Below are positions 51,005-60,580 of a DNA stretch of 64,000 nt, one piece after another; positions within the stretch are counted from its first letter, which is position 1; each line of letters opens with the position of its first letter. The notes under the pieces were generated by a model. The model searched no databases. It was given only the letters and a program-made list of their open reading frames with translations, and had not been told where the DNA came from. Both the position numbers and the translations under genes were made by a program. The DNA is from Verrucomicrobiota bacterium JB024 (GTDB lineage: Bacteria > Verrucomicrobiota > Verrucomicrobiia > Opitutales > Cerasicoccaceae): the NCBI GenBank assembly GCA_030673825.1, contig JAUTCS010000104.1:1-64000 (forward strand), given 5' to 3'.

Positions 51005-51853
51005 TTAACGGAAGAGCAGGACGGGGATACGGCAGCGGCGCAGCAGGTCGCTGGTGGTGCTGCCGATAAGAAGCTGGCGGATGCGGCTGTGGCCGTAGGC
51101 GCCCATCACGAGCAGGTCGGCATTGGCGTCCACCACGTAGTCCTCGATCGAGTCCTCCACATTGCCGGTGAGGACTTGCGCGGTCACACTCAGCCCGGCG
51201 GCCTTGAGCTTGGGCTCGGCCTTGGCCAGATTGCCGGAGGCTTCGCCCTTGCCGTGGCCCTCGCCCACCGTGATCAGGTGAAGTTCGAGGTTCTTTAAAA
51301 GCTTACTCTGGCACATCCAGTCGAGGGCCTTGCGGCAGCTTCCGCCGCCGTCATAAGCGAAGACGACCCGCTTGATGTCACGGTAGTCGCGGTTGGTGAC
51401 CAGACAGGGCTTTTTACTGGCGCGCACGACGCGCTCCATGTTGTGCCCGAGGTGCTCCATGGCCGCTTCGGCGTTCTCACCGCGCTTGCCCAGGATGATC
51501 AACCCGGCATCCTCTTCCTCGTAGTCCTGAATCGCGTCCACGAGGATACCCGTTTCGTGGTGAAACTCCACGGCGCAGTTGACCCCGGCCTCGTCGAAGA
51601 CCTTGAGGGCATAGTCCTTGATCATGTCCGCCTTCTGCTTCTCGATCTCGTCGAGCTGGCCCATGACGGCGGTGTAGGGCGAGGCCCCGAGGCTCGCGCC
51701 CAGGTCCATGAGGAAGGGTGCCTCGTACTCGTGCAGGTTGGAAACGTAGAGGACGTCCACGCGCGCACCGGTGCGCCCGGCAACCCAGGCGGCATAACGG
51801 CAGGCGGTGCCGGAGTAGGCGGATCCGTCAGTGCAAATCAGCAGTCGCTTCAT
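51005..51853 (-). CDS. Tandem universal stress protein (UspA family)
   Basis: The 282-residue protein holds two Usp domains. The first begins MKRLLICTDGSAYSGTACRY and ends near residue 150 (LIILGKRGEN, VRASKKPCLVTN). The second begins RVVFAYDGGGSCRKALDWM and ends LLVMGAYGHSRIRQLLIGST, followed by TSDLLRRCRIPVLLFR. The second has the ATP-binding pattern GxxGx9GS/T; the first is less complete. Tandem Usp proteins often have one regulatory and one nucleotide-binding half. It lies downstream of glgC and a small membrane protein on the same strand. Confidence 0.92.
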   Translation of the reverse strand: MKRLLICTDGSAYSGTACRYAAWVAGRTGARVDVLYVSNLHEYEAPFLMDLGASLGASPYTAVMGQLDEIEKQKADMIKDYALKVFDEAGVNCAVEFHHETGILVDAIQDYEEEDAGLIILGKRGENAEAAMEHLGHNMERVVRASKKPCLVTNRDYRDIKRVVFAYDGGGSCRKALDWMCQSKLLKNLELHLITVGEGHGKGEASGNLAKAEPKLKAAGLSVTAQVLTGNVEDSIEDYVVDANADLLVMGAYGHSRIRQLLIGSTTSDLLRRCRIPVLLFR

Positions 51854-51925
51854 AGGGGTAAGGTAAGTGAATAACGCGCAGGAGACAAGCGCGTGTGGCC
51901 GAAATCAGCCTGCAATGCAACTGCC

Positions 51926-52111
51926 TCAGGAATCCTGATGCGGCAAGTGCCCCTTGCGAAAGGAGTCTTCCTCCTTTTGCAGGTGGCGGCGCAACAGGCC
52001 CATGGCGGCCAGCACCTTGAGGGCACCGGCGAACATGCCCAGCGCCATGAGCGGGCCGAGCAGGTTGTTGAATTCGAAGGGGGGAGCGATCGTCGCGAGA
52101 AGTGAGAGCAT
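51926..52111 (-). CDS. Small membrane protein after glgC
   Basis: The 61-residue protein reads MLSLLATIAPPFEFNNLLGP, then a hydrophobic segment ending AAMGLLRRH, then a charged tail (LQKEEDSFRKGHLPHQDS). It has one or two membrane helices. It begins 3 nt after the glgC stop codon, the spacing of translationally linked genes, and the usp gene follows after 72 nt. No family is recognised. The tight spacing and sensible membrane topology make it more likely real than chance. Confidence 0.5.
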   Translation of the reverse strand: MLSLLATIAPPFEFNNLLGPLMALGMFAGALKVLAAMGLLRRHLQKEEDSFRKGHLPHQDS

Positions 52112-52114
52112 GGG

Positions 52115-53392
52115 CTAAGGTTGCACAACCGTACCGCTGGGCACAACTCCCTTTTTCGTCACGATAAGCACGCCGTCGCGGACATAAACCGAGCCCTCCT
52201 GCCACTGGTCGGGCTTGCCCGCCGGGTCGAGGACGACGTTGTCGCCGATGCGGGCGTTTTTGTCGATGATGGCGTTGCGGATCTTGCAGTTGCGCCCGAT
52301 GCCGAGCGGCAGCGAGTGCCGGGCGGCCTCCTCGGGCCCCTCCATCCAGTCCGCGCCCATCATGACGACGTTTTCCAGGTCGCAGTTCTCGCGCACGACG
52401 GCGCGCACGCCCAGGACCACGCGGCGCAGGCGGCCGGTGTCCACCAGTCCGCCCCCGGCCGACAGGACGTGGTCGAGGTGACAGTTGTTGAACTTGGACG
52501 CGGGCAGGTAGCGGGCGCGGGTGTAGACCGGGTGCTCCGGATCGAAAAAGTTGAAGGGCGGGACGTTGTCGGTCAGGGCGAGGTTGGCGTCGTAGAACGA
52601 GCGCACGGTCCCGATATCTTCCCAGTAGCCGTCGAAGAGGTAGCTCACGAGCTTCTTCTTGCCCAGCAGGCTGGGGATGATCTCCTTGCCGAAGTCGGTC
52701 TGCTCGGTGTTGAGCGCCTCGTACATGACCTTCTTGCTAAAGATGTAGATCCCCATCGAAGCCAGGCAGACATCCCCGGCGTCCTTGGACTCGGAGAGTG
52801 AGCCGCGCAGCTTGTCGGAGATCAGGAGGGAGTCCACGATCGCCGGGTCGGTCGGCTTTTCCACGAATTTCTCAATCGTGTAGTCGTCGGAGACCTTCAT
52901 CACGCCCAGACCGGCCACCTCGGCCTTGATCACGGGCTTGGCGGCGATGGTGATGTCCGCCTGGGTCTCCAGGTGGTGCTCGACGATCTTGCGGAAGTCC
53001 ATCCGGTAGAGCTGGTCGCCCGAGAGGATGAGGAAAAGGTCTTCGTCGTTGGCCCCGTAGTGGTGCAGGTTCTGCCGGACAGCGTCAGCCGTGCCCTGGT
53101 ACCAGTTTTCGCCGCGCTCGGTCTGCTCGGCCGAGAGGATGTCCACGAAGCCGCCGCCGAAGGGGTCGAACTGGTAGGAGGACTGGATGTGGTTGTGCAG
53201 TGAGGCGGTGTTGAACTGCGTGAGGATGTGGATCCGGTTATAGCCCGAGTTCAGGCAGTTACTGATCGGGATGTCCACCAGGCGGTATTTACCGGCCAAC
53301 GGCACGGCGGGCTTGCAGCGTTCCTGAGTGAGGGGATACAGACGCGTGCCGCGTCCGCCGCCCATAATGACACAAATGACTTTCCTTTTCAT
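52115..53392 (-). CDS. glgC: Glucose-1-phosphate adenylyltransferase (ADP-glucose pyrophosphorylase)
   Basis: The 425-residue enzyme makes ADP-glucose for glycogen. It shows VICVIMGGGRGTRLYPLTQE with the nucleotide loop, RCKPAVPLAGKYRLVDIPIS, NWYQGTADAVRQNL, LILSGDQLYRMDF with the catalytic Asp, and EKFVEKPTDP. A C-terminal left-handed beta-helix (IGRNCKIRNAIIDKNARIGD) follows. The sequence is of the cyanobacterial/plant-like type rather than the enteric type. The start MKRKVICVIMGGG at 53392 precedes the loop as in relatives; the frame to 53464 is rejected. No other glg gene is in the window. glmS is divergent upstream. Confidence 0.95.
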   Translation of the reverse strand: MKRKVICVIMGGGRGTRLYPLTQERCKPAVPLAGKYRLVDIPISNCLNSGYNRIHILTQFNTASLHNHIQSSYQFDPFGGGFVDILSAEQTERGENWYQGTADAVRQNLHHYGANDEDLFLILSGDQLYRMDFRKIVEHHLETQADITIAAKPVIKAEVAGLGVMKVSDDYTIEKFVEKPTDPAIVDSLLISDKLRGSLSESKDAGDVCLASMGIYIFSKKVMYEALNTEQTDFGKEIIPSLLGKKKLVSYLFDGYWEDIGTVRSFYDANLALTDNVPPFNFFDPEHPVYTRARYLPASKFNNCHLDHVLSAGGGLVDTGRLRRVVLGVRAVVRENCDLENVVMMGADWMEGPEEAARHSLPLGIGRNCKIRNAIIDKNARIGDNVVLDPAGKPDQWQEGSVYVRDGVLIVTKKGVVPSGTVVQP

Positions 53393-53600
53393 GGCAGGGG
53401 TGGAGATGGGGGTTCTAGACTGGAATAAGTGGTGCGTCGCCCGTTCGGCAACCCGCGTTGGCAAAATGAGTTGCCGTCAAATTGCTTGAAAAAAACGGCA
53501 ATTTCCAGATTCTTTTAAGGACCGGAGTAATTATCTATCACATCAGCCCACGGCCCACCGACGGGCCCTTTCTCCGGAACTCCCTTTAATCCCTTAGTAT

Positions 53601-55451
53601 ATGTGCGGAATCGTAGGTTACGTCGGCAAACACGCCGCCAGTTCCATTCTCGTCGAAGGCCTTAAACACCTGGAATACCGGGGCTATGACTCCTCGGGCA
53701 TCGCCCTGGCCGAGGGCGACGGCATCGAAGTGATCAAAAAGACCGGGCGCGTCGCCGTCCTGGCCAGCCTGGCCCAGAAGCGCGCCTCCAAGGCCAGCAT
53801 GGGCATCAGCCACACCCGCTGGGCCACCCACGGGGGCGTCACCGACGCCAACGCCCACCCCCACCTGAGCTGGGACAACAAGATCGCCCTCGTGCACAAC
53901 GGCGTGATCGAAAACTACAAGGCCCTGCGGACCTTCCTGGAGGGCGAAGGGGCAACCTTCCGCTCGCAGACCGACTCCGAGGTGCTGGCCAACCTCATCG
54001 CCTACTACTACGCCCAGGACACCAAGCACGAGAACGGCAACCGCCTCGTGTGCGCCGTGCGCCAGAGCCTGACCCATGTCGAGGGCACCTACGGCATCGC
54101 CGTCATCTGCGCCGACCTGCCCAACGAGATCGTGGGCGCGCGCAAGGGTTCCCCGCTGTGCATCGGCGTGGGCAACGGCGAAAACCTCATCGCCAGCGAC
54201 GTGGCCGCCTTTGTCGGGCGCACGCAAAACGTCGTCTATCTCGACGACGGGCAGATCGTCCACCTCACCCGTGAGGACTTTACCATCACCACCATCGGCG
54301 AGGAAGCCGTCAGCCCCGTCATCAGCCAGATCGACTGGAAGATCGAGGAGGCCGAACTGGGCAGCTTCACCCACTTCATGGAGAAGGAGATTTTCGAGCA
54401 GCCCCAGGCGCTCGAAAACGCCATGCGCGGTCGCTTCTCCGACGACGAGTCCACCGCCAAGTTCGGGGGCCTCAACCTCGACGCGCGCGAATGGCGGCAG
54501 GTGGACCGCATCGTCTTCTGCGGCTGCGGCACCGCCTGGCACGCCTGCCTCGTGGCCGAGTACCTGATCGAGCGCTACGCCCGCATCCCCGTCGAGGTCG
54601 AGTACGCCAGCGAGTTCCGCTACCGCAACGCCCCGCTGGACAAAAACGCCCTGTTTTTCGTGGTCAGCCAGAGCGGCGAGACCATCGACACCCTCGAAGC
54701 CCTCCGCGAGGCCCAGCGCAAGGGCTTCCGCGTGCTCGGGATCACCAACGGCGTCGGCTCGACCATCGCCCGCGAGTCCGACGGCGGCGTTTACCAGCAC
54801 TCCGGCCCCGAGATCGGGGTCGCCTCGACCAAGGCCTTTACCGCGCAGCTGCTCATCTCCGGCATGCTCGGGCTCTACCTCGGGCGTATGCGCGACCTGT
54901 CCTTTGGAGACGGGCGCGAGATGGTCCAGGCCTTCAAAGCCCTCCCCGGCCTCGTCAGCCAGATCCTCGACCAGGCCGACAAGATCAAGGCCATCGCGGA
55001 GCGCTACGCCGAATTCCAGGACTTCCTCTTCCTCGGGCGCCAGAGCATGTTCCCCATCGCGCTGGAGGGCGCCCTCAAGCTCAAGGAAATCTCCTACATC
55101 CACGCCGAGGGCTACCCGGCGGCGGAAATGAAGCACGGCCCCATCGCCCTCATCAGCGAACAGTGCCCGAGCGTCGTCCTGTCCCCCCACGGTGACACCC
55201 TCAAAAAGGTCATGTCCAACATCGAGGAAACCCGCGCGCGCAAGGGCCGGGTCATCGCCATCACCAGCGCGGGCAAGGATTTTCCGGACTCGGCGGCGGA
55301 CGACATCATCCGCATCCCCACGGCCCACAGCTGCGTCATGCCGATCCTCTCCACCATCCCCCTCCAGCTCCTGGCCTACCACATCGCCTGCAAACGCGGC
55401 TGCGACGTGGACAAGCCGCGCAATCTGGCCAAGAGCGTGACGGTGGAGTAG
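53601..55451 (+). CDS. glmS: Glutamine-fructose-6-phosphate aminotransferase (isomerizing)
   Basis: The 616-residue enzyme makes glucosamine-6-phosphate for peptidoglycan and lipopolysaccharide. It starts MCGIVGYVGKHAASS; the Cys after Met is the glutaminase nucleophile. HTRWATHGGVTDANAHPHL and GTYGIAVICADLPNEIVGAR belong to the glutaminase domain (to about 240). The isomerase domain has two SIS modules: FCGCGTAWHACLVAEYLIER, SQSGETIDTLEALREAQRKG, FLGRQSMFPIALEGALKLKE, and the C-terminal DKPRNLAKSVTVE. The upstream 208 bp shows no glmS ribozyme pattern; a 7 bp palindrome TTGCCGT/ACGGCAA occurs near 53473-53505. Confidence 0.97.
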   Translation: MCGIVGYVGKHAASSILVEGLKHLEYRGYDSSGIALAEGDGIEVIKKTGRVAVLASLAQKRASKASMGISHTRWATHGGVTDANAHPHLSWDNKIALVHNGVIENYKALRTFLEGEGATFRSQTDSEVLANLIAYYYAQDTKHENGNRLVCAVRQSLTHVEGTYGIAVICADLPNEIVGARKGSPLCIGVGNGENLIASDVAAFVGRTQNVVYLDDGQIVHLTREDFTITTIGEEAVSPVISQIDWKIEEAELGSFTHFMEKEIFEQPQALENAMRGRFSDDESTAKFGGLNLDAREWRQVDRIVFCGCGTAWHACLVAEYLIERYARIPVEVEYASEFRYRNAPLDKNALFFVVSQSGETIDTLEALREAQRKGFRVLGITNGVGSTIARESDGGVYQHSGPEIGVASTKAFTAQLLISGMLGLYLGRMRDLSFGDGREMVQAFKALPGLVSQILDQADKIKAIAERYAEFQDFLFLGRQSMFPIALEGALKLKEISYIHAEGYPAAEMKHGPIALISEQCPSVVLSPHGDTLKKVMSNIEETRARKGRVIAITSAGKDFPDSAADDIIRIPTAHSCVMPILSTIPLQLLAYHIACKRGCDVDKPRNLAKSVTVE

Positions 55452-55552
55452 ACGCTTCCTCAGGATATAATCCGAGCGGACTCAGTGTTTTCATGGCTAC
55501 AAAAACCCATAGTGATTAGACGTATGGGTTTGCATTGTCACAGAATCGGTTA

Positions 55553-55577
55553 TAACAAGTGGTCATCTCACTTGTTA
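55553..55577. promoter_or_regulatory. Palindrome just upstream of the 55582 gene
   Basis: TAACAAGTG (55553-55561) and CACTTGTTA (55569-55577) form a perfect 9 bp inverted repeat around 7 nt, ending 4 nt before the ATG of the next gene. It could be an operator or an mRNA hairpin masking the start; no ribosome binding site is visible outside it. A weaker palindrome (ACCCATA/TATGGGT, 55505-55529) lies upstream and may end glmS transcription. Confidence 0.4.
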
Positions 55578-55581
55578 ACAC

Positions 55582-55941
55582 ATGAGCGACCACCCTACCC
55601 CCATACCAAGACCGGCGCCTCTTCCTCAAAATCCTCCACCCGCTGAAAAAGTTGGCTGCCTGGAATCCCTTCTCGGCTTTCCCATCGCCGTGATCATATG
55701 CATTTGCCTCATTTGCATGATCGTCGGAGCAGGCGTAATCGTTAACAAATTCGACAAAACCAAGGTCGTCCTTAACAAAAATGACGGCTCAGTCAGAGTC
55801 GAAGAGACGCATTACTGGTTCTTTAAGAAACATAAAAACTTTAAGTTCCAAGGCTCCAAATGGGTCGTGGTGACAGAAACCGGAGAAACAAAAGAACTCT
55901 CCGACTCTGAGTATCTCCTGACAGATAATTTGGCAGATTGA
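55582..55941 (+). CDS. Small single-helix membrane protein, low GC
   Basis: The 119-residue protein has a proline-rich N-terminus (MSDHPTPIPRPAPLPQNPPP), one hydrophobic helix near 32-55 with several Cys (IAVIICICLICMIVGAGVIV), and a charged exterior domain (VEETHYWFFKKHKNFKFQGS, TETGETKELSDSEYLLTDN). Base composition is clearly more AT-rich than glmS or trpE on either side. I recognise no family. The combination of low GC, orphan sequence and adjacent palindrome suggests an acquired or lineage-specific gene. Confidence 0.65.
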   Translation: MSDHPTPIPRPAPLPQNPPPAEKVGCLESLLGFPIAVIICICLICMIVGAGVIVNKFDKTKVVLNKNDGSVRVEETHYWFFKKHKNFKFQGSKWVVVTETGETKELSDSEYLLTDNLAD

Positions 55942-56071
55942 GACGACCGGCGGCCACCAAGAGAATCTTTTTTGCCGCCCCAGGGACATATTTAGCACAT
56001 TCATCCCTGCCGAAAACGGGGATTTACTCGTCGCGCAGGTTCGGTTTCACTACTAGGGTACTTTTCGCACG

Positions 56072-57580
56072 ATGAAATTTTACCCGACACAGGACGCATT
56101 CTGCCAACTGGCCGAGCAGGGCAACCTCATCCCGGTTTATGCCGAGGTGACGGCGGACTTCGAGACGCCCGTCTCAGCCTACGCGCGGTTGCGCGGACGC
56201 AAGCCCGCCTTTTTGTTCGAGTCGATCGTGGGCGGCGAGCACATCAGCCGCTACAGCATCCTCGGCTCGGCCCCGCGCAAGGTCATCACGTCCTGGGCCG
56301 ACAAGACCGTCATCACCCACGCCGACGGCACCCGCGAAGAGCTTCCCACCCCCGCCGACCCGCTCCAGCTCGTCGAGGCCGAGACAACCGGCCTGCGCCC
56401 CATCCGCGCGCAGGACGAGCCGCCCTTCACCGGGGGCGCGGTGGGCTTCGTCGGGCACGAATATATTCACAGCATCGAGCCGAGTGTCCCCCGCGCCGCC
56501 GAGGACACCTTGAAAATGCCCCTGATGTGCTACGCCATCGTCGATACGGTGGTCTTGTTCGACCGCGTGCGGCAAACCCTGCGCATCTGCCACAACGCCC
56601 GGCTCACCGGGGGCGTGGACCCCGCCGAGGCCTACGCCGATGCCACCGCCGCGATTGAGGAAACGTTTAAACAGCTCCTCGCCCCGCAGCAGCCACTGGA
56701 GCCGATTCCGCTGGGCGAGGTGGGCGAAATCACCGTCCCCCCGGGCAACTTCACGAAGGAGGGCTTCATGGCCGCCGTCGAGCAGGCGAAGGAGTATGTT
56801 CGCGCCGGAGATACCGTGCAAATCGTTGGCTCCCAGCGCTTTGAAATCCCCTACGAGGAGGACGGCCTCGCCCTTTACCGGGCCCTGCGCATCGTCAACC
56901 CGTCCCCGTACATGTTCATGTTCGAGACAGAGGATTTTTCCGTTATCGGGGCCTCGCCCGAGGTCCACGTGCGCAGCACGGAGGGCCGGGTGGAGATCCG
57001 CCCCATCGCCGGAACGCGCCCCCGCGGCGCCACCGCCGCCGAGGACGCCGCGCTGGAAGAGGACCTCCTGGCCGACCCCAAGGAGCGGGCCGAGCACCTC
57101 ATGCTGGTGGACCTCGCCCGCAACGACATCGGCCGGGTCTGCGAGGTGGGCACCGTCCGGGTCAAGGATTACGCCATCATCGAGCGTTATTCCCATGTTA
57201 TGCACATCGTCTCGCAAGTCGAGGGGCAGCTCGCTCCGGGCCGGAACGCCTACGACCTGATGCGGGCCACTTTCCCGGCGGGTACCCTCTCCGGCGCGCC
57301 CAAGATCCGCGCCATGCAGATCATCGCCGAGCTGGAGAAGCAGTGTCGGGGTGTCTATGGCGGCGCATTGGGGTATTTCGGCTACAATGGCAACCTGGAC
57401 TCGTGTATCGCGATCCGCACGGCCCTTTTAAAAGAAAAAACTTTATTTATTCAGTCAGGTGCGGGCCTCGTCGCCGACTCAGTTCCGGAACATGAGTATC
57501 AAGAAACTGTCAATAAGGCGAAAGGAATGCTCAAGGCGGTTGCATTATCCCAGCAAATAGCTAAGATAACGCATGCTTAA
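56072..57580 (+). CDS. trpE: Anthranilate synthase component I
   Basis: The 502-residue enzyme makes anthranilate from chorismate for tryptophan. It keeps the tryptophan-feedback segment [19 protein letters not shown] near residue 48. The chorismate-binding core shows [66 protein letters not shown] near 400, and [26 protein letters not shown] and [10 protein letters not shown] are TrpE-like, unlike the pabB product at 120. No trpG or other trp gene is adjacent. Its last 8 nt overlap the start of the sigma-factor gene. Confidence 0.95.
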   Translation: MKFYPTQDAFCQLAEQGNLIPVYAEVTADFETPVSAYARLRGRKPAFLFESIVGGEHISRYSILGSAPRKVITSWADKTVITHADGTREELPTPADPLQLVEAETTGLRPIRAQDEPPFTGGAVGFVGHEYIHSIEPSVPRAAEDTLKMPLMCYAIVDTVVLFDRVRQTLRICHNARLTGGVDPAEAYADATAAIEETFKQLLAPQQPLEPIPLGEVGEITVPPGNFTKEGFMAAVEQAKEYVRAGDTVQIVGSQRFEIPYEEDGLALYRALRIVNPSPYMFMFETEDFSVIGASPEVHVRSTEGRVEIRPIAGTRPRGATAAEDAALEEDLLADPKERAEHLMLVDLARNDIGRVCEVGTVRVKDYAIIERYSHVMHIVSQVEGQLAPGRNAYDLMRATFPAGTLSGAPKIRAMQIIAELEKQCRGVYGGALGYFGYNGNLDSCIAIRTALLKEKTLFIQSGAGLVADSVPEHEYQETVNKAKGMLKAVALSQQIAKITHA

Positions 57581-58733
57581 CAAGGTAATGCCCGCGCCAC
57601 GATCTGAATTCGATATGCCCACCCGTAAGGCAAACCCGAGGAAGTCGACGTCGCAGACCGCGGAACTCGAAACCGCAGAGTCGCCGGCCCAGTCCTCCCA
57701 TAAGCAACCTGCTCACGACGAGCAGGTTAGTGTCCCGCGCGATGCGGACCAACCGTTGAACATCAACCGGCCGGACGTGAGTGTGCCGGAGCCCGAGACC
57801 CTCGCGGACCTCCCCCACTCCGAAAAGAGCGCGATCAAGCTCTACCTGGCCGAAATCGGAAAAACCCCCTTACTCAAACCCGACGAGGAAGTCGCCCTGG
57901 CCCGCCGCATCCGCAAGGGCGACCAGAAGGCCCGCCAGCACATGATTGAAGCCAATCTGCGCCTGGTGGTGAAAATCGCCCACGATTACGCCAACTTTGG
58001 CCTGCCGCTGCTCGACCTGATCAGCGAGGGCAATATCGGCCTGATCAAGGCGGTGGAGCGCTTCGACCCGGACAAGGGCGGCAAGCTCTCGACCTACGCG
58101 GCCTGGTGGATCAAGCAGTCCATCAAGCGCGCCCTGGCCAACCAGAGCAAAACCATCCGCCTGCCCGTCCACCTCGTGGACAAGATCGCCCGCATGCGCA
58201 AGCTCACCGCCGCGCTGCAGGAGCTCTTTGGCCGCGAGCCCACCAACGAGGAAATCGCCCTCGAAATGGGCATGCCGGTCAACAAGATCGCTCACCTCAA
58301 GACCGTCAGCGTGCGCCCGACTTCGCTCGACGCGCCCATCGGTGAGGACGACGACACGGAGTTCGGCGACCTGGTTGGGGACGAAAACGCCCCCACCCCC
58401 TTCGAGAACCTGAAGAGCAAGTCCATGCTCACCGATGTCAACGCCATGCTCGAGTCTCTTGACGAGCGCGAGGCCGACATCATCCGCATGCGCTTCGGCA
58501 TCGGCGGCGACCGCCCGCAGACCCTCGAAGAGGTCGGCCAGCACTTCAACATCACCCGCGAACGCGTCCGCCAGCTCCAGAACATGGCGCTCCAGCGCAT
58601 GCGCCGCGAGATGGCCCGCAAGGAAAAGCAGCGCACCGCCGAGGAGGTCCATCAGGAAACCCTCCAGAAAAAGCGCATGCAGGTCCTCCACGAGTTCTTC
58701 CAGCAGAGCGTCCAGGACGAGACCCGCAACTAG
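57573..58733 (+). CDS. RNA polymerase sigma-70 family factor (RpoD/SigA-RpoS class)
   Basis: The protein has up to 386 residues. After a disordered N-terminus of about 80 residues comes region 1.2 ([20 protein letters not shown]). Region 2 follows with [39 protein letters not shown] and the -10 helix [20 protein letters not shown]. Region 3 is [17 protein letters not shown], and region 4 holds [20 protein letters not shown]. It lacks region 1.1 and the large non-conserved insert, so a group 2 factor or a compact principal factor are both possible. ATG at 57573 lies inside trpE; ATGs at 57588 and 57615 are alternative starts and cannot be decided. Confidence 0.92.
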   Translation: MLNKVMPAPRSEFDMPTRKANPRKSTSQTAELETAESPAQSSHKQPAHDEQVSVPRDADQPLNINRPDVSVPEPETLADLPHSEKSAIKLYLAEIGKTPLLKPDEEVALARRIRKGDQKARQHMIEANLRLVVKIAHDYANFGLPLLDLISEGNIGLIKAVERFDPDKGGKLSTYAAWWIKQSIKRALANQSKTIRLPVHLVDKIARMRKLTAALQELFGREPTNEEIALEMGMPVNKIAHLKTVSVRPTSLDAPIGEDDDTEFGDLVGDENAPTPFENLKSKSMLTDVNAMLESLDEREADIIRMRFGIGGDRPQTLEEVGQHFNITRERVRQLQNMALQRMRREMARKEKQRTAEEVHQETLQKKRMQVLHEFFQQSVQDETRN

Positions 58734-58761
58734 TCTCCCCGACGCACGCTTCCCTTTCGAA

Positions 58762-58792
58762 CCTCGCGCCCGTTAACGGCGCGAGGTTTTTT
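58762..58792 (+). terminator. Rho-independent terminator after the sigma-factor gene
   Basis: CCTCGCGCC (58762-58770) and GGCGCGAGG (58778-58786) form a perfect 9 bp stem with a 7 nt loop, followed by TTTTTT (58787-58792). It lies 28 nt past the stop at 58733 and should end the trpE-sigma transcript. Confidence 0.92.
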
Positions 58793-58902
58793 GTGCGCAG
58801 CTTCGACCCAAATGTAACTGTGAACATCAACACATCCTCGCTACGACTTCCGAGAGGAGCGAGACTCCGGGTAATAAAAACGACAACCGGAGTCACCCAC
58901 CG

Positions 58903-60416
58903 ATGAAATGGATCCAGAAAGCCCTGACCTACCTCTTGCCCTCCCTGGTGGCCGCCCACCTTTCCCTGCACGGGGACGAGCGGCCGAGGCCGAACATCCT
59001 GTTCATCTTTACGGACGACCAACGGGCCGATACCCTCGGCACGGTCAACCCGGAGATCGTCACCCCCCACTTGGATGAGCTGGCCCGGACGGGCATCGTT
59101 TTTGACCGGGCCTACGTGACGACCGCCATCTGCTCCCCCTCACGCGCCTCCACCCTGACGGGCCGCTACGGCACGCGCAACGGCGTGTGCACCCTCAGCG
59201 CGGCCCTCAACCCCGGCGAGCGGACCTTCGCGCAGTACCTGGCCGAGGCGGGCTACCGGACCGCTCAGTTCGGCAAGTGGCACCTCAAGACCACCCCCTC
59301 CGAGGCGGGTTTTCAGTCCTACGCCCGCATGAACTCGAACGGCTCCTGGTATCAGCGCAACATCGACAGCAACATCCCTGATGCCCCCGCCGCGCTCAAT
59401 GGCCGCTTCTACGAGGAAGTCATGGCGGACCTCTTGATCGACTACATCGGGGAGAGCGCCCGCTCGGACCAGCCTTTCGTCGCATGGTGGTGCACACAGG
59501 TTCCCCATCTCGATGACAAAATGAAATACCCCGATGTGGGCCAAACGCAGGAGCTTTACGACCCGGCTGACCTCCCCGTGCCGGGCAACTGGGCGGACGA
59601 GCCCGCAGCCTGGACCGCGGAGGCCGGCCAGCGCCCGCCTTATCTGGCCCAGTCGCGCTTTGTTTCCAAGTCTGCGCAGGAAAACTACGGCGGTCCGGGC
59701 GGCTACGACAACCCCGCCCCCGGCGTCCGCAACCGCACCCTCGGCGAGGACAACGTACAGAACCACCTGCGCGAGTACTACGCGGCCATCACCGCACTCG
59801 ACCAGCAGATCGGACGCGTGATGGCGCGGCTGGAGGACCCCGACGGCGACGGCGACACCTCGGACAGCATCGCCGACAACACCTGGATTATCTTCATGGG
59901 CGACAACGGCTGGTTCACGGGCCACCACCGCTTCACCTCCAAAGTCCTTCCGTACGAGGAGGCTTCACGGATCCCGATGCTGGTGCGGGGACCGGACATC
60001 GCCCCACGCACCGAACACCAGCTGGTGCTCAACATCGACCTGACCCGCCTGATACTCGACATCGCCGGGGTCCACGCCGACACCGACACATGCAGGGGCG
60101 CAATCTCCGGGCACTCATCGACGACCCCGCCTCCGCATGGCGTGACAGCGTTTATCTGGAGGGGGTCGTTTCCGAGCCCAGCCTGGGCGCAGAGCCCTTT
60201 GACGCTATCGTCAAAGACCACTACAAACTCATTCGCACCTACGCGGATGCTTCCGGCGATACGGTGGTCTGGCTCGAACTTTACGATCTCCAGAACGACC
60301 CGCAGGAGATGCGTAACCTCGCCTCCGACCCGGCCTACGCCACGATCCGAGATGAGCTGGCCGACACACTGGTTGCCCACAAAACGTCCATTGCCAACGC
60401 CCCCAACCCCGGATAA
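58903..60416 (+). pseudogene. Arylsulfatase-type sulfatase, interrupted by a frameshift
   Basis: Residues 1-395 from ATG 58903 are a sulfatase: signal peptide (MKWIQKALTYLLPSLVAAHL), PNILFIFTDDQRADTLG with metal-binding Asp pair, the formylglycine site AICSPSRASTLTGRYG, FGKWHLKTTPSEAGF, and MGDNGWFTGHHRF. After DIAGVHADTDT near 60089 the frame fails: it runs on to 60522 as Ser/Thr/Pro/Arg-rich nonsense. The proper C-terminus (MQGRNLRALIDD, KDHYKLIRTYADASGD, WLELYDLQNDPQEMRNLASD) continues in the frame of 60090 and ends at 60416. One base missing or two extra near 60085-60092 explains it. It would desulfate polysaccharides in the periplasm. It is either a decaying gene or a sequencing error. 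Confidence 0.85.
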
Positions 60417-60580
60417 GGACATCAGGTCCCTCCTTCTTAACTTGCTGATTATCAGGCCGTCCATGCCGATTATTGCGCTTGCCCACAACTTGTTCACAAC
60501 GAGTCCCCATAGGCGTTATTAGGGGTGATCCTAACTGAGCAGCCCCGCCAAATTGGCGCGTATCCAGCTGCCCCACCCGC

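Noticed and set aside
53465-53600. glmS ribozyme upstream of glmS
   Set aside because: The interval is too short and lacks the double-pseudoknot pattern; only a 7 bp palindrome is present.
53586-55382. Open frame of 598 codons on the minus strand
   Set aside because: Antisense to glmS; no start context and no recognisable motif.
55942-56071. Tryptophan attenuator leader before trpE
   Set aside because: I find no short ORF with consecutive Trp codons and no terminator-antiterminator pair.
60417-60522. C-terminal extension of the sulfatase to 60522
   Set aside because: It is the out-of-frame reading after the frameshift; the composition is Ser/Thr/Pro/Arg-rich and the true C-terminal motifs are in the other frame ending at 60416.
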